Source: Gracilaria gracilis (taxonomy: Eukaryota; Rhodophyta; Florideophyceae; Gracilariales; Gracilariaceae). Taken from it: a stretch of 64,000 bases of DNA. Positions 44,096 through 56,688 of the stretch are shown here, in pieces. The DNA lies in assembly GCA_030374805.1 (NCBI GenBank), contig JARGSG010000031.1:1-64000 (forward strand), in the 5' to 3' direction. The translations under genes were made by a program, and so were the position numbers. How positions within the stretch are numbered: the stretch's first letter is position 1; each line of letters begins with the position of its first letter. The notes beneath the pieces are model-generated. The model was not told the origin of the DNA. It worked only from the letters and a program-made list of their open reading frames with translations, and did no database searches.

Positions 44096-47000
44096 GAAGG
44101 GAGCAACAGCGACACAGACGGTTGGGCAAGCACACTGAATGTTCAGGCCCGGCCCGTTACCGTCACTTTCACACTTGTCGTTCTCGTCGTTCTCCTCTTC
44201 GCCCTCCTCGTCGTTCTCCTCTTCGCCGTCCTCGTCGTCCTCCTCTTCGTCCTCCTTTTCGTCCTCCTCGTCGTCCTCATCGTCAGTTTCATATTCTTCC
44301 TGCATGATTGAATGGAATATGGGGTTCCCCTCTTCGTCGCCTTCTTCGTCCGAATCCTCGCCAAACAGAATACAGAAATGTCGAGTCAAGATGGCCATTA
44401 GGTCTTTGAAGTCCGTACTGTAACAGGACATATAATTATTCCTTAGCTGCTCTACTGAGGTGTTCATTTGTTTCCCCATCAGCTCCAGAAACTTTTCTTC
44501 GCTAAGGGTATTTCCGTCACTATCCTGGTATTTTCCGTTTCGGTATTCGTGTAGCATTTGAGTGGCGAAGCTGGTTTGGAGCGTCATCGCCGTCACAGAC
44601 TTCAAGGATCGATCAAGCCCACGCATGAAGATTCGAATCGTCCTGGACACGTTTCGTGAGCTTAAGCACTTCCCACTTTGAGTGTGCAGAAGCAACGGTT
44701 TGTGAATACGAAATTCGTTCGAGCTCGCTGCTTTAATTCGAAGCAAAATGGTAGGTCGAACGATATCAACGTGAAATGCAATATACTGCAACATAAACCA
44801 CGGAAACACTACGTCCGGAACATCCAGTGCACGCGCTGTTTTCTCACGGAACGTTTTCAGTTGCATGAAGCCCGGCGGAGAGCTGCCAATGTCAACGTCA
44901 TATGCTTCTTCCACAAGCTGCCTTGGCGGGCATTTCAACCTTGCATATGCTTGTGGACGCTGCCCACCGCCGCTTAACGCAATGAGGCCCAGCAAATTGA
45001 TATTCCATTTCTGTACCAACCCTTGCGTGCCCCTCAGCTGCACAACCGCGTACTTCTTCGACTTGGACTCCAGATTAACAAGGAATCCATTGATGATGTC
45101 GTTCAAGCAGGCTCGTGCCAGACGAATTCCGTTCTTCACCTGTTCCGGGGTTACAATCTCTTGGCTCTCAATCCTTCGTTCTGCATTCTGACGTTTCCTC
45201 GCATCCTCTCGCGAACGACGCTTCGCCGCGTTAAATGTGCTCTTCAGGTATATCTCCACCTTCTCTACAAGTTTCCTCTGCTCCACGTTGTGAGAACACA
45301 CCTGCGCATGCTTACAAACTATGGCAAGCGTATAACACTTGCTCGCTACGGTGGACGACGACGACGTGAGAATGAAATAGTTAACAAAGGAGCGAACCAG
45401 ATCCGCATTCGCCATTTGCTTGAAAAGCGCCATTGGTTTCCATCCATCGTATTTGCTCAACACTTTGGACGCGATGCACCACCGCATAAACTGGCCCACA
45501 ATACTTTTCAGCGGCGCGAAACTGGCTCCAGCAGAAACATTCAAAAGTTCCCTGGCCTTGAAACGAGTGTCATACAGATCTTGCAGGTCGTGACAGTTCC
45601 CTGGAGTCACTTTGAGACCAGTGTACATGATGATTTTCTTCGTACACCGCTTCTTCTCTTGCAACAACGCGTTCTCACTCCGGAAATAATCAGGACTGCG
45701 AGCGAGAAAGTCATCAATCATATCGCTCCACTGCACTTTCCTCGGCGTGTTTCTCAGCTCTTTCTTCTTCGCTTCTATACGCTGCTTCCTCATCTCAGCA
45801 GCAGACAGCTTCTTCTTCTTCTTCCGCCCAGAAAGGCTCCCTCTACTGCGCGAATGTAACCATTCTTGTCCTAGAAATATGTTTACGCTATTCTCGAATA
45901 TGGTATCGTTCATTTTTTTCAATCCCTCTTCCTGCTCGAAAACCAGTTTCCTGAGGTCAATGGCTTCTTGTTGGTCGTTTACATCACTTTCATTTTCATC
46001 GACTATAATCCGTTTCAGACGCGTACCGCGACGCCCTACTTCCACACCTTCATGGATTCTTTGTCGCTGCTGAGAAGCACTGAGCATAGTGCCTTCATCC
46101 GCACAGGTACCGCCCCCACCCCCACTACCGGTAATACGTTGAAGGTGCCCACCCGCTTGCAACTGCTGCAAATCTTGCCCATTTTCGTGCGCCATACCAA
46201 CATGCTGACGCATGTTTTCTTCCGCTACCTCTGTGGTGCAGTTCTCGAAAGCAAGTTTCCTGTTTCTCTCCATAACGTTGGCTCCTATCCCAAACGAGGG
46301 CTGTTCACAACGACGTTTCACAATCGGAACAACAGAAGTATTGCCCTGGCGCAACTCTGAATAGGCATGTCCACCATAAGTACTACCATCTCCGTGTTTT
46401 TCACTTCCTTTTGGATTTCGATTTGCATCTCTGACTTCCTTCAGAGAAAATCGTAGCGCATTCGCCACTCTCAACCCTCTGCTATTAACGGTTGCATTAT
46501 TATCAGCATCAGCATCGGCATCGGCATCAGCATCAGCATCAGCCCCACCACCAGCACCATCACCATCGTTTGTTTCGTGAACGACAGCACCATATCTTTC
46601 TTTCTTCCGTTCGGAACGGCGATTCACACTTTCATTCGCCGCACACACAACTGCGGCAGTTTCACCGCCACCGTGAGATGAGTCTGCCACCACTTCTTCT
46701 GTGGCATCTCTGTTTTGATGAACCGCGTGTACGGTTATATTTTCAGCGGACTGCGTCTCCTTCCCAGCTTGGTGGAACATATGGCGACCGGTGGGCTCAC
46801 GTGCCTCTCTGGCACCCAGTTTCTCCCACACATCTGTCTCGAGAACGTTCAAGTGTTCCCCAACCGCTCTCAGAAATGTGTCGTCTTCATCCAAATTCCA
46901 GTCCGTTCGGTCATGTTCCAAACGAGCGTGCCCCAACGGGTAGTTGCTAATATCCCTCAACGCATTGGTTGCTCTCGCATAGAGTTGGAATGACGGTCTA

Positions 47001-47307
47001 CCGGCGATCCAAAACTGTTGTTTTCCCCCAACGGGGTAGGTCTTATCAATTTTCGTATCCTTTCCTGTAGTTTACGATCATCATCGCCCCCAAAAGGCAT
47101 GGTGTTCTCGTCTTGTTCTACAATTTCATCTCCTAATGGGAGTCCTTCGCTCTCCTCACGTGCACCGCTTCGCTCACGGTCTGCACGCCTCGGGTGGATG
47201 CGCACTTTGACTGGTTTCGAAGAACGCAATGCGTAAGTTCGCACGGAAACGACGGGTATACCCGCCAGTCGACCGGATGCGGTGAACTTGCGGCCGTAAT
47301 GAGGCAT
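44084..47307 (-). CDS. Large tyrosine-recombinase-like protein (Crypton-like)
   Basis: Frame 47066-44084 is open for over 990 codons. Upstream frame 47307-46957 starts with ATG (MPHYGRKFTASGRL) and overlaps it in the -1 frame, so one indel, slip or intron near 46960 would join them. N-terminal half: acidic, low complexity, with an Ala-Asp hexanucleotide run (46500-46545). Core-binding-like helices: LVRSFVNYFILTSSSSTVAS. Catalytic-like domain: LLGLIALSGGGQRPQAYARL (Arg I), HTQSGKCLSSRNV (beta-hairpin Lys), then VTAMTLQTSFATQML where His-x-x-Arg is expected, and RNNYMSCYS with the Tyr. So His and Arg II appear replaced by Met and Gln. C-terminus: a 60-residue Asp/Glu tail. The last codons and stop lie in antisense Copia integrase. 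Could be a defective transposase or a domesticated protein. Confidence 0.6.
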
Positions 47308-48300
47308 TGCACCAGATGGCCGCTAAACACTGTTGCTTCTGTCAGGCCAAACAGCGCACGCTGTCGCTTTTCCAGAACCAAACACGCTGTCGCTCCTGCC
47401 CACCGAACGCTGTCACTCAGCCACACCACAAAACCGCAGACCCTTGCGCTCAGCACACGCTGCCACTCGGCGTCACCGCAAAAACAGAAGTCGCTTGGGC
47501 ACACCGCACGCTGTCGCTCGCCCGCACCGCAAAACCGCAGTCGCTGCCCTGCAGCCAAGAGTGCCAATTCGCCGCCAAGAATCGCACGCTGCCGCTCCGC
47601 TGCAAAACCGCACGCTGCTGCTCGTCCGCTTCTCGTCTCCGCAGCTCAAAACTCTGACAGAACAGAACTAAAGCGCAATCCGTACCCCCCCACACGCCGC
47701 AGAAATCGCTCGCAATCGTTCAAAACCGCACCGCAGTTGGCACGACGTCGGAATGGCGGGGGCCACGACGATGGGTCGCTCGCGGCGGCGGTACCTCGGA
47801 CCGGGCACTGACCGCGTTTAAATAAGGGGGCGCGAGAACCCTCTCATCAGCCCACAGGCGGCATCTGTCACACGCGGTACATCTCCCAAGGTAGGGGCGA
47901 AGCCCCTCACTGCGAGATTGCGATTCGGACGGTTTGTGTCTTTTTCACCACTTTTGCTCATATCTCGACCTCTTTTGGGAACAGATCCTCCCCAAATTCG
48001 TCGCCTGGCAACAAATCCCCCACCCCGTCGTTGCCCTTTCGGTTGCGCTGCACATGCACATCGCCTTACACGCATATGCGCGTACCCCCTTAAAAAGACG
48101 GTTGTAACGAGTGTAACGCGCATGGACCTCGACGCATCGCGTTACATTTACACTTACGTAAGGACTACAGTACGTATCCCCCCTCACCTTCCCTTCCGAT
48201 TTGCTGTACAACATTAACATGTAAAACCGGTAAGCATGCTCTACCTTGTAGTAGACAACCAACCAATAAACTGGTAAACACCCTCACAACTACAATCCAT
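47308..48300. other. Irregular repeats, no gene
   Basis: 47330-47690 repeats CACGCTGTCGCTC-like motifs at irregular spacing, giving Ser/Arg/Cys frames on both strands. 47.8-48.3 kb holds nothing recognisable. Confidence 0.4.
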
Positions 48301-48319
48301 ATAAATGCAAAACCTCAAA

Positions 48320-49030
48320 CACAGATCAAGTACTATGAACAGTAAAGCCTAATAAATCCAAAAACCGCTACTCTGCTACACCGTTACACCATTAAACCGT
48401 AAAACCGTATAACCGTAAAACATAAAAACCGTATAACAAGTACACAGTTAAAAACCGGTACACCGTAAAATCGCTACCGTACTGAAACCAGTTACACCGT
48501 TGACCTGGTATACCGTTAGTCCCGTGTGCCCCGTCAAACCGGTACACCGTAAAAAAAGTACACCGTTAAAACGGTACAATGTGAACACCGGTACACCGTA
48601 AAAAAAGTACACCGTTAAAACGGTACAATGTGAACACCGGTACACCGTAAAATCCGGTACACCCTCACCACCGGTAGACACCAATAAACACGGTAACCTA
48701 GTTTTATATTTAAATAGGCACCTTACATCTCACAAAAACTGCAAAAACCGGTACACCACTTAACCGTTAAACCTTATGCTATACAAACTGACCACAAACC
48801 GTGAAACATGTGGCGCCTTATATTACACCTCAACCGGTAATCATGTTGCAACTCTGAAACCATAAATCCCCTGAAACCAATTCATATTTGGAACTGGTGC
48901 AACCAAAACCGCAAAACCATCTTACACCGGAAAACCGGGAAACCTTATAATCGGAAAACCGGAAAACCGGAAAACCGGAAAACCGTAAAACCGTAAAACC
49001 GTAAAACCGTAAAACCGCAAACATTACATA
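48320..49030. repeat. (CCGTAAAA)n / (CCGGAAAA)n-type satellite
   Basis: 8-bp units, perfect at 48950-49018, spread irregularly over 700 bases and mixed with TACACCGTTAAAAC motifs. Contains a 49-bp exact duplication (48541-48589 and 48590-48638, beginning GGTACACCGTAAAAAAAGTA). Confidence 0.9.
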
Positions 49031-49233
49031 GCTGCAAAAACTGCAAACCTTTTGAAACTTGGAAACTTGAAAACTTGAAAACCTGTATCACTATAGAACA
49101 ACACAACAAATGCACAGCTTTGCATATAAAAACATACAAAACATACAGCGCCACAAAACGTTGTGCACCAGCACAACGCTTCTGCGCAAAAACACCCAAA
49201 ACATTGTGCTTATAGCTATAGACGCCATAACCC

Positions 49234-50298
49234 CTAAAGGTGTTCGGCATCCGAAAGACCTTTGGAATCTTCCGCGTTCGCGGCTGCGGTTGAAGCATCA
49301 TCGTTCTCCCCCTCCTTAGGATCAAGGATACCGAGAATCTCGGCAATGGGGATCTTCGTTGGCACGATAGCGGTGGGTTGTGGCAATACCGTTTCCAATA
49401 CTTGGTTCTTGGATAGCCGATGGGGCGTACGCCCGAAGTTAGCTAAAAGCACCTTGAAGGGTTTGTCCAGCTCCACGGAAATAACTCCATTCGCTAATGC
49501 GAGCTGACGGTGATCATACAATGAATGCAGCGGTTGTAGCACGCGAACTCCATGCTGTTTGGAAGTTACTGTGACCCACACCTGGGACTCCGGTGGTACT
49601 GTGATCGCCTTTGCGACTCGAATCTTCGTAGAAGCCGATTCCCAATCTGGAAGTTCTTGAGCAGCCGGTATGGGTAATCGCTTCTGCGCAGCCAGCTTCA
49701 GCGGTTTCCTGACAATCGGGAATGACGATCCGTCTTCGAATTCGACCATCCGTGTGCGCGGACGAATCGCTTCGACGAATCGATCACAAAAGTCACACCC
49801 GAGGATTACCGGGGCAGCGAGTGCGTCGCAAACAATAAATTCCAACTGTACCACACAGTTTCCTAGGCGAATCAACAAGGAAAGGTACCCACCCGTCTGC
49901 AACGGATTATTGTTCGCGTCGGCGATATCCATTGCGGGGTTTTGTCGCACCTGTCCCAGAAGAGCGGGAGGTACCAATTCCGAGTTGATTAAGTTCGGGC
50001 TAGCGACTGTATCTAGAACAGATAACTGTCTTACCATGAACTGGCGGGATAGACCGAGGTCAGCGTAGACCTTGCAATTCCTCTTGGCCATCACGAGGAC
50101 TCTATCCGGAAAATGGAGATTACGGGACCGTATCCACGGACGACGCAGAACTGCAAGCGGTTCCGAGTCAGCGTCGGTTTGAGCCATTTTCCTGTTCAGG
50201 ATCATGACTGGGGAGCGAAGCAAAGGCGCCACGGGCGTCTTCGACTTCGGCTCAGAAGACGTCCCTCCCGTAGAGGAGACTCCCAAGTTTAGTTTTTC
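49234..50298 (-). pseudogene. Gypsy-type retropepsin region
   Basis: Aspartic protease that cuts the retroelement polyprotein. Shows LSVLDTVASPNLI (active-site DTG is DTV here) and VILGCDFCDRFVEAI (the ILG motif). It overlaps the end of gag in the -1 frame at GAAAAAC followed by TAA (50289-50298). The frame ends at 49234, next to the satellite; no reverse transcriptase follows, so the element is truncated. The G-to-V change suggests an inactive protease. Confidence 0.75.
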
Positions 50299-52339
50299 GG
50301 AGGTGTATCCACCTCGTTCGGTGGATGACTACCGTGCTGGGAAGCAAAGGTGTTCTCACGCGTCTGCGTGTTCTGCCCAATCTGTTCACCAGGGCCACAA
50401 CCAGCCGCACGAAACGCGGACTGTCCAGCGGTCGGGATAAAGAAGTACGCTTTCGCACGTTCATATGACGTACTCGGGACCCGAGATTTCTGAACAGGCG
50501 AGAGAGCCTCATAGTTCTCGATTACTCTGAGAACCTCACGGAGCTTCATACCACAACGAGGTGAGACGTAACCATGCCGATAACAGAGATGACAGATTAC
50601 CGGACTATGGAACGGTTGACTGTCCCCACGACGTGGTTGCGTATCCCTCCAGCCAGGGCGGTTGGTGCGGGTTGCATTGTTCGCATAGGCGAGTGGAGGT
50701 GCCGGAATCCGGTTAGATTGCGCGTAGAGCGCCTCATCGGCTCCACTACTCTCCAGCAAAGTGGATGGTAACCCGTCAGTTTCCAGGGAGTCAGGGATGC
50801 TTCCAATGAACTGGAAATTGTCGTCCTTCGCTTGCGCGAGGCCTGGATGTCCCAGAGACGTAGAAAGCGGTAAGGCTTGAAGTAGAAGAGCTCCAAAGCC
50901 TTTCCACTGAAGTTTCGGATCCCGTCGAGCACGGAACTTTTCTCCTTCCGCTTGTGCGTACTGGACGAGTTCCAGATAATTCATCCTCCGTTTCTCTTCA
51001 CGGCGCCGGGCAACTAGCGCCCGAATAGAAGCATCTAAGCCATCAATAAACATAGTGCCCCGCTCCTGCGCGGAGTAAACATTTCCGCACCGGTGGAACG
51101 CCTTGTTCAAACCAGTTGAATACACGATTTCCGACTCATCGGACTTCTGTTTTGTGTCACGTAACGCGAGGATCGCAGTCTGAATCGAGTGATTCGTAGC
51201 ATACGACCTCAGTAGATACTGAACGGCCTCTGGCCAGCAGGTAACTCCTCCCTCCGAGGCTCGCAAACCTTCTCGAACGGAATTGAATTGATCTTCGGCT
51301 AGACCCGATAAAAAGTACGGCAAGGCGACGTACGCCTGGGCTTCACTCATACCGAGTATGTCAGCTTCCTGAACGAACCGAGCGAGGAAATCCAGTATTA
51401 GGATAGGGTCCTCTCCCGAAAACGTTTTCGTAGTCACGAGATTCATCCTCTTAATACCGTCTTTCACCTTCCCTGTATACTGGGCAGTTTGTTCCAAAGC
51501 GGAGTCATCCAATCGGTAGTACCGATATGACAGCAGCTTTCTAAACAACGGATTTGTAGGTCTGATATCCTTGAGTCCAAGGTGTCGGCGGCCCTTATCA
51601 CGGGAGCCAATAGCACCTTGCGAGGCCTGGGTAGCTCTCAAGTGGATCTTTTGGGATCTTCGGTTGTTAAAATCACTTCCCGAGGATTCGGACGACTCAC
51701 TGTCAGTCGAATCAGACTCTGACACATCCGAACGGATATAGACTTTCTTCCTAGGCTTCCGGAGACGGCGTTACGGCGAACCGTGGATCGAATGCTTCGA
51801 GCCTGCATCATCAGCAGCTTCCGCATCCATGCGGATGGTCGCCTCTAATGTATTCAAGCGAGCACGGACACGATCCGCATTCACACGGTGGCTTTCCTGA
51901 AGACGCTGGAACTCTTCAGCGAACGTGGCTGGCGAGCCCAGGCATTCCAAGACGGAATTCATATTCTTACGAAGGAGACGAATGTCTCCAGACACATCTC
52001 TGACTTGGGCGTCATCCACCTTTTGTCTAAGGTCGTGCAAGTATTCCAGTAAGGAGCCCTGTGCGATTTGCAAGATCTCCAACTGGGTGCGAAGGAGCGC
52101 TAACTCAGTCGGTGGGAAAGCGCAATTTATTTCGACGGTGTCTCCACAACCGGTGGAAGGTTAACCTGAGCAATGTCACGCATTTCCTGAGCAGCTAAAG
52201 AAGTGTTCCGGGAATTCGGATCGGCTTCATCAATTTCTATGTCCTCGGGCACGGATAGCCGCGAACGCGGGGCTGCGGGTGCAGGGCCAGTGCGCGATCG
52301 GACGGAACCGTTCCGAGAACTCGGGTCAGGCGGCGTCAT
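50289..52339 (-). pseudogene. Gypsy-type gag
   Basis: From the ATG at 52339 (MTPPDPSSRNGSVRSRTGP). A one-base shift near 52127 and a TAA at 51771-51773 (same frame continues) break it. Coiled-coil part: EYLHDLRQKVDDAQVRDVSG. Capsid-like part: KTFSGEDPILILDFLARFVQ and LPYFLSGLAEDQF. Zinc knuckle CHLCYRHGYVSPRC has Tyr at the usual His position. The stop at 50289-50291 is preceded by a run of A that could serve -1 slippage into protease. Confidence 0.75.
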
Positions 52340-53352
52340 GCTGCAGATAGGCAGCCGAGTGACTCGGGAATCGGATGAATTCAAATCGAAAAACTTCCAG
52401 AACACAAGAAACAAAAAGAAAAACTTCCACAACAGGACAACGTGAGGCCGCAGCCCCAGATCTGGTCTAAGCTTCTGCGGAAGTAGAACTCCCACTCAAG
52501 GGAACACACCTTGAGCTAGAACCGATCCCAATGGACCCTGGGGCACCGATTCTAGGTCGGGAGACCACTTGTAGTGCAAACCCCAGAAAGCGGACAAGTC
52601 ACTTAAGGTGTTCGAGGCCTTACTCTCTGTGAAGGGTAGCTGCAGCCGCAGAGCCCTCCGTAGGTGCGAGGTCGGGCGTAACTCCGAGCACCTGTCGGAT
52701 ATACCATGGAGGTAATAGGAACACGCAAGATGTAGTCCCGAGAGCGGTAGGAGAACGGGTGAGCGGAACCGTGTACACAGAGTAGCACTGACTCCTAAAG
52801 AGTAACAAAGAAGGGATCAAACAGCAGAAACGCCAAGGGAGACCCTATACAGGGGTGGTAGAATGTCCTATACACGAAAGGAAAGAAAAACCACGAAGAA
52901 ATACCACAGAAAAAAAGTGTAATAATATCAGACTGACCTGAGCTTCCCCGGAGGATGAACGAGTCGTGACCAGTCGCTGTCCCGCTCTTGAGAGCTAAAT
53001 GACTTCGCGTAGGCGACAGATTCAGAGCCCAAACACGGGTTACCCTTTACTTGGGGGAGGCGATGGCCGTAGAGCCATCGCCTACGTATTGTCAAGCAGC
53101 GGGGCCCGACGGAGGAGTGGCCCCTCCGTGTACATCCACCCACGTGGCGCAGGTGTCGAGTCCCAAATTGGGAACCCTGCAAGTCTCCTAATGAGGAAAA
53201 ATATCCTAAAATATTAGCTAAAAAGTCCAGTTAACCATCCAAACATGGAATTCATACCCATCTATCCGTCCGTACCCTCCGGAGTACACCACATCGGGTA
53301 CACGTCAGCACTGCATCGTTACAGCTTTCCCATTCCTAGGGATCAACCACAT
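52340..53352. other. Leader/possible LTR of the Gypsy element
   Basis: On the minus strand this lies 5' of gag and should contain leader and LTR, but I see no matching second LTR and no clear primer-binding site. Family X copy 2 ends at 53353, so the Gypsy insertion or deletion may have removed its C-terminus. Confidence 0.3.
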
Positions 53353-56300
53353 TCATATTTCCAGTCCCTGCACCTCGGGAGCACACGCACATTTATGAAT
53401 AGCGTCTTCGCTTAGTGCGCGAGAGCGTTGCTCTACACCCAGAAGCAGCACGCAGTCACAAGCAGTCTTCAGTTCCTCCTTCAGGCGTGTGCTGTCTACC
53501 ATTATAGTTAGTCTTGCAAATCTCGCCGCCAAAATTGGTACCTTTGCACAATAGCAACTTTCTTTGCCTATACTCGTCTCTGCTGATATGGTTCTCGACG
53601 TTGCCACTAACACTTGCTCAGTCATAGCCCACAGTCTTCCAGAAATGTGCACGCTGAACAGCTTGATGAACGTCTTGAGCATCTTCTCCGCGCAATCCGT
53701 GTCGCCTTCTGTTGACACTGCTTCTGACAACCGTTTCAATGCCGTGCAAACTGCCGCCCAGTTCTCGGGGCATAACACGTCCTCCCTTGCTTCTCCCATA
53801 CCATCAGCGTGTTCGCAGCTTCCCGCATCGGAACGAACTGCAAACATGCCGCCAATAGCAATGAGACCGGACACAAATGAGACCAGTCCCTTCTCACCAT
53901 CTCTGTCTTTCTTCTCGCTTTTGCCCTTCCCCCCGCCCAGCAGTTCTCCAAACCACGACTCCAGTGACTTGTTATTAACGCGCCAAGCTTCTGCATGGCC
54001 GTCCACGGTGGTCGCCCGTCGAATAGCTGCAGCCCATATCGCCACGATCGCCTTATGGCGAAATACCACCGCGTCGCCTCCGTTGGCACGAAGGAAAATG
54101 GACAACGAGTCATACCCAGCGTCGAGTTGAGTCTCCCTTAAGTCGATGAGCGCTTTCACCAAGACCGACAGCACGTCCAAGTCCGGTTCGCAAGCCAGCA
54201 GACGCATACAGATTCCGGTTATGACTCGTATTTCAACATCTGACAGTTTACCGGCAACTGCCAAGCTACCGAGTGCTTGTGACTCAAACATTGCGAGCAG
54301 CCATATGTGTCGAAAGCTCGTGTATTTCCTTTCGTCGTTTTCGTCCACGAGCCCATCGCGTCCCATAAGATTATCAGCTCCAGGGATCCATTCAGTCACA
54401 TCAGTTTTGCTCTCATACAGCTCGTCATCAACGTACTTTCCGACTGTTTTGGGTAGTGCTCCTGCGCTCTCTGGTATAACGAGCTCTGGTGCAAGAACCT
54501 GCCCAAGAATGATCGGTTGCGGTGGCAGCGGCGTTTGCAACGCATCAAATTCTTCACTCTTTCTCCTCGAATAGCCCGTCTTGCCTGCCGGGTTATTCTG
54601 AAGATATCGTGATAGTAAATTCTTCTCCATAAGGTCCCTCCAGTCATCCTGGTCATTTCCATTTTCATTCACCAAAGCCAAGCCATCATCGTCGTCCAAC
54701 ACCGGACTGTGTTCCGCGAGGTCGCGTTCGTACAACTCTTTGCAATGCTCTTTTGCGCCTTCGGGCTTCTGCTCCTCGTCCTCTTTGGCCAACACGTCTT
54801 TTCCACCGAGAGCCTCGATCAAAAGCCGTATATTTTTCTCTTCTGGTTCACCTCCCATGCGACTCAAAACCATCTCGAAACCTCTCTCAATGGACTCCAA
54901 TGTGCCACGATTGGCATCACGAGCGTCTTATACCCTTCCCTCTACCGCTGTTGGGGTCTCAGTTTCAGCTTCGTTATCCGAATCCACGTCCCATGTTGTC
55001 TTAATTTTTCTTGATGAACGAGTCAATAGAACGGTGATAGCATGACCTGTTGTTGTGCGTTCTTGAACAAGGGCACCTGGCCATGCGGTACCCGAATACA
55101 ACACAGGATCGCAGGCTTTAGTCGCTGATGAAAGCTCCGTCGCAGCCTTCGTCTTGTTCAACGGCTCCTTCATGGCTATATCCGAGTCCGCGAGTTCTTC
55201 AAAATTAAGTGACTGTACAGGTTGTCTCGTAGCTATTGTGAAGTGCTCATTTTCTCTTGTCGGCGAATTCGTTCCAAGTTGAGACGCAGAGTCAGTTGTC
55301 CTCGCCCGCTTGGTTCGACGAATGATTTTCACTTCGTCTTCAGAACTGGAGCTTCGGCATGCTTGAGATTCCTTTTGACGACGTTTTCGTGAGCCGCTAC
55401 GTTCTTCTGGAGTTACTGGTGATACTAAACGGGCAAAGCGGTTGATGTTCTTCTCCACAATTGGGGGCTTGTCGGTTCGAATAGATGTTCCTTTACGGGA
55501 GGAACACCTTAATTGAGCTGATGTGGCCGATCTTGTTGAATGTTATCCGCCTTGTTCCCTTCCGGTATCTTCTGAGCCTTGATTTTCGCGTCCACACAAG
55601 TTATTTTGCTTCATGTGGTCCGCACTTTGCAGTTCGGGATGCATTTGACTTAGCTTCACTTTTCTTCTCATTCTGTGTGGACGTCTGCGATTGCTTCTTT
55701 CGGGACTTTCGCGATGTCATGATCCTTTTGGCGCGGGGCCTTTCTTGACTAATGGCGCAAATGGGCTCCTCTGCGACATGGCGGGGCCGTGTTGAGCTGC
55801 CACTCTTCGCTTCAAGTCTCGCGGACTTGCGAACGTTGGAAGCAACTGGTGGTGCGGAATTGGTGTGTTTCGGAACTATCACGGTGCTCTGAGGTGAAGG
55901 ATTCTCTCTTTCGATTCTGCATACAACTGTGTCATTTTTGTGATTGGTGTTCGCTTCTGCTTCTGGTTTCTTGTTCGGTAAAGGTGTTTCATGCTTGAGT
56001 GGCACAGTTGTTGTTGAAGAGGGATCTTGTATTGTTGCGGGCTTCTGTTCTCGCGTAATATTACTGACGCAAAGAGGATGTTCCATGTTGTTCATGGTTG
56101 ACGCAGTAAATGTAGAATGACACAGAACTCTTTGGTGGTCATACAACACGTAGTGTATCGGATCTGCATCTAGTCGAAGGAGGAGATAAATCACAAACGC
56201 CAGTCCGAGACATATGAAGTTGTTCTCAACCAAGAGATGTACATGTAAAACCGCGAAATTGGGTGGGCTTAGACCTGGGGCGACGATTGCAAAGGATACG

Positions 56301-56659
56301 CTCTTGTCATGATCTGGTACTCCAGTGGCACCTGCCGTGACAAGAATGTGGCGCAGAACATCTGTGGACGGAGCGGCAGAAGCGGCGGCACCTCGTGGTC
56401 GCCGTTCGCCCATAACAAGTACCTCGTTTTGCCATTGTGGCAATTGGTTCGAATTCAAACGCTTCCAAAAGCTGTATGCACGCAGTGAGATGCGTCCCAT
56501 CCACAAGAGACTTGTGTTTCGCTCGAGGACCTGATCGGACACGGCGTAATGATGGGCTTCGGTCAAACCAGAGATCGGAGGTTGAGGTTGTTGTCCAAGC
56601 TCGTGCAGCAACGTGGGTTTGACGAGGGCGACACGACCTGCAGGCGGAATGACGCACAC
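53353..56659 (-). pseudogene. Family X copy 2
   Basis: Paralogue of the locus at 18065-23367. Part 1 (56659-55601): unknown segment with a hydrophobic stretch (FICLGLAFVIYLLL), then TSRKSRKKQSQTSTQNEKKS. Part 2 (55458-54928, other frame): RLVSPVTPEERSG, CRSSSSEDEVKIIRRTKRAR, DNEAETETPTAVEGRV, ended by TAA at 54928-54930. Part 3 (54900-53353, same frame as part 2): DARDAN, then LIEALGGKD and the long helical body matching copy 1 at about 60%. It stops about 300 residues before the end of copy 1. Function unknown; nuclear by its basic motifs is a guess. This copy retains a segment of about 22 codons that the MITE and plastid DNA replaced in copy 1. Confidence 0.75.
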
Positions 56660-56688
56660 GAGAGCCAGACAGGGAACGGGTTTTTCGG

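Noticed and set aside
44130..44310. Ser/Arg-rich plus-strand genes opposite the recombinase-like tail
   Set aside because: They are antisense to the GAA/GAC-rich acidic tail; low complexity explains them.
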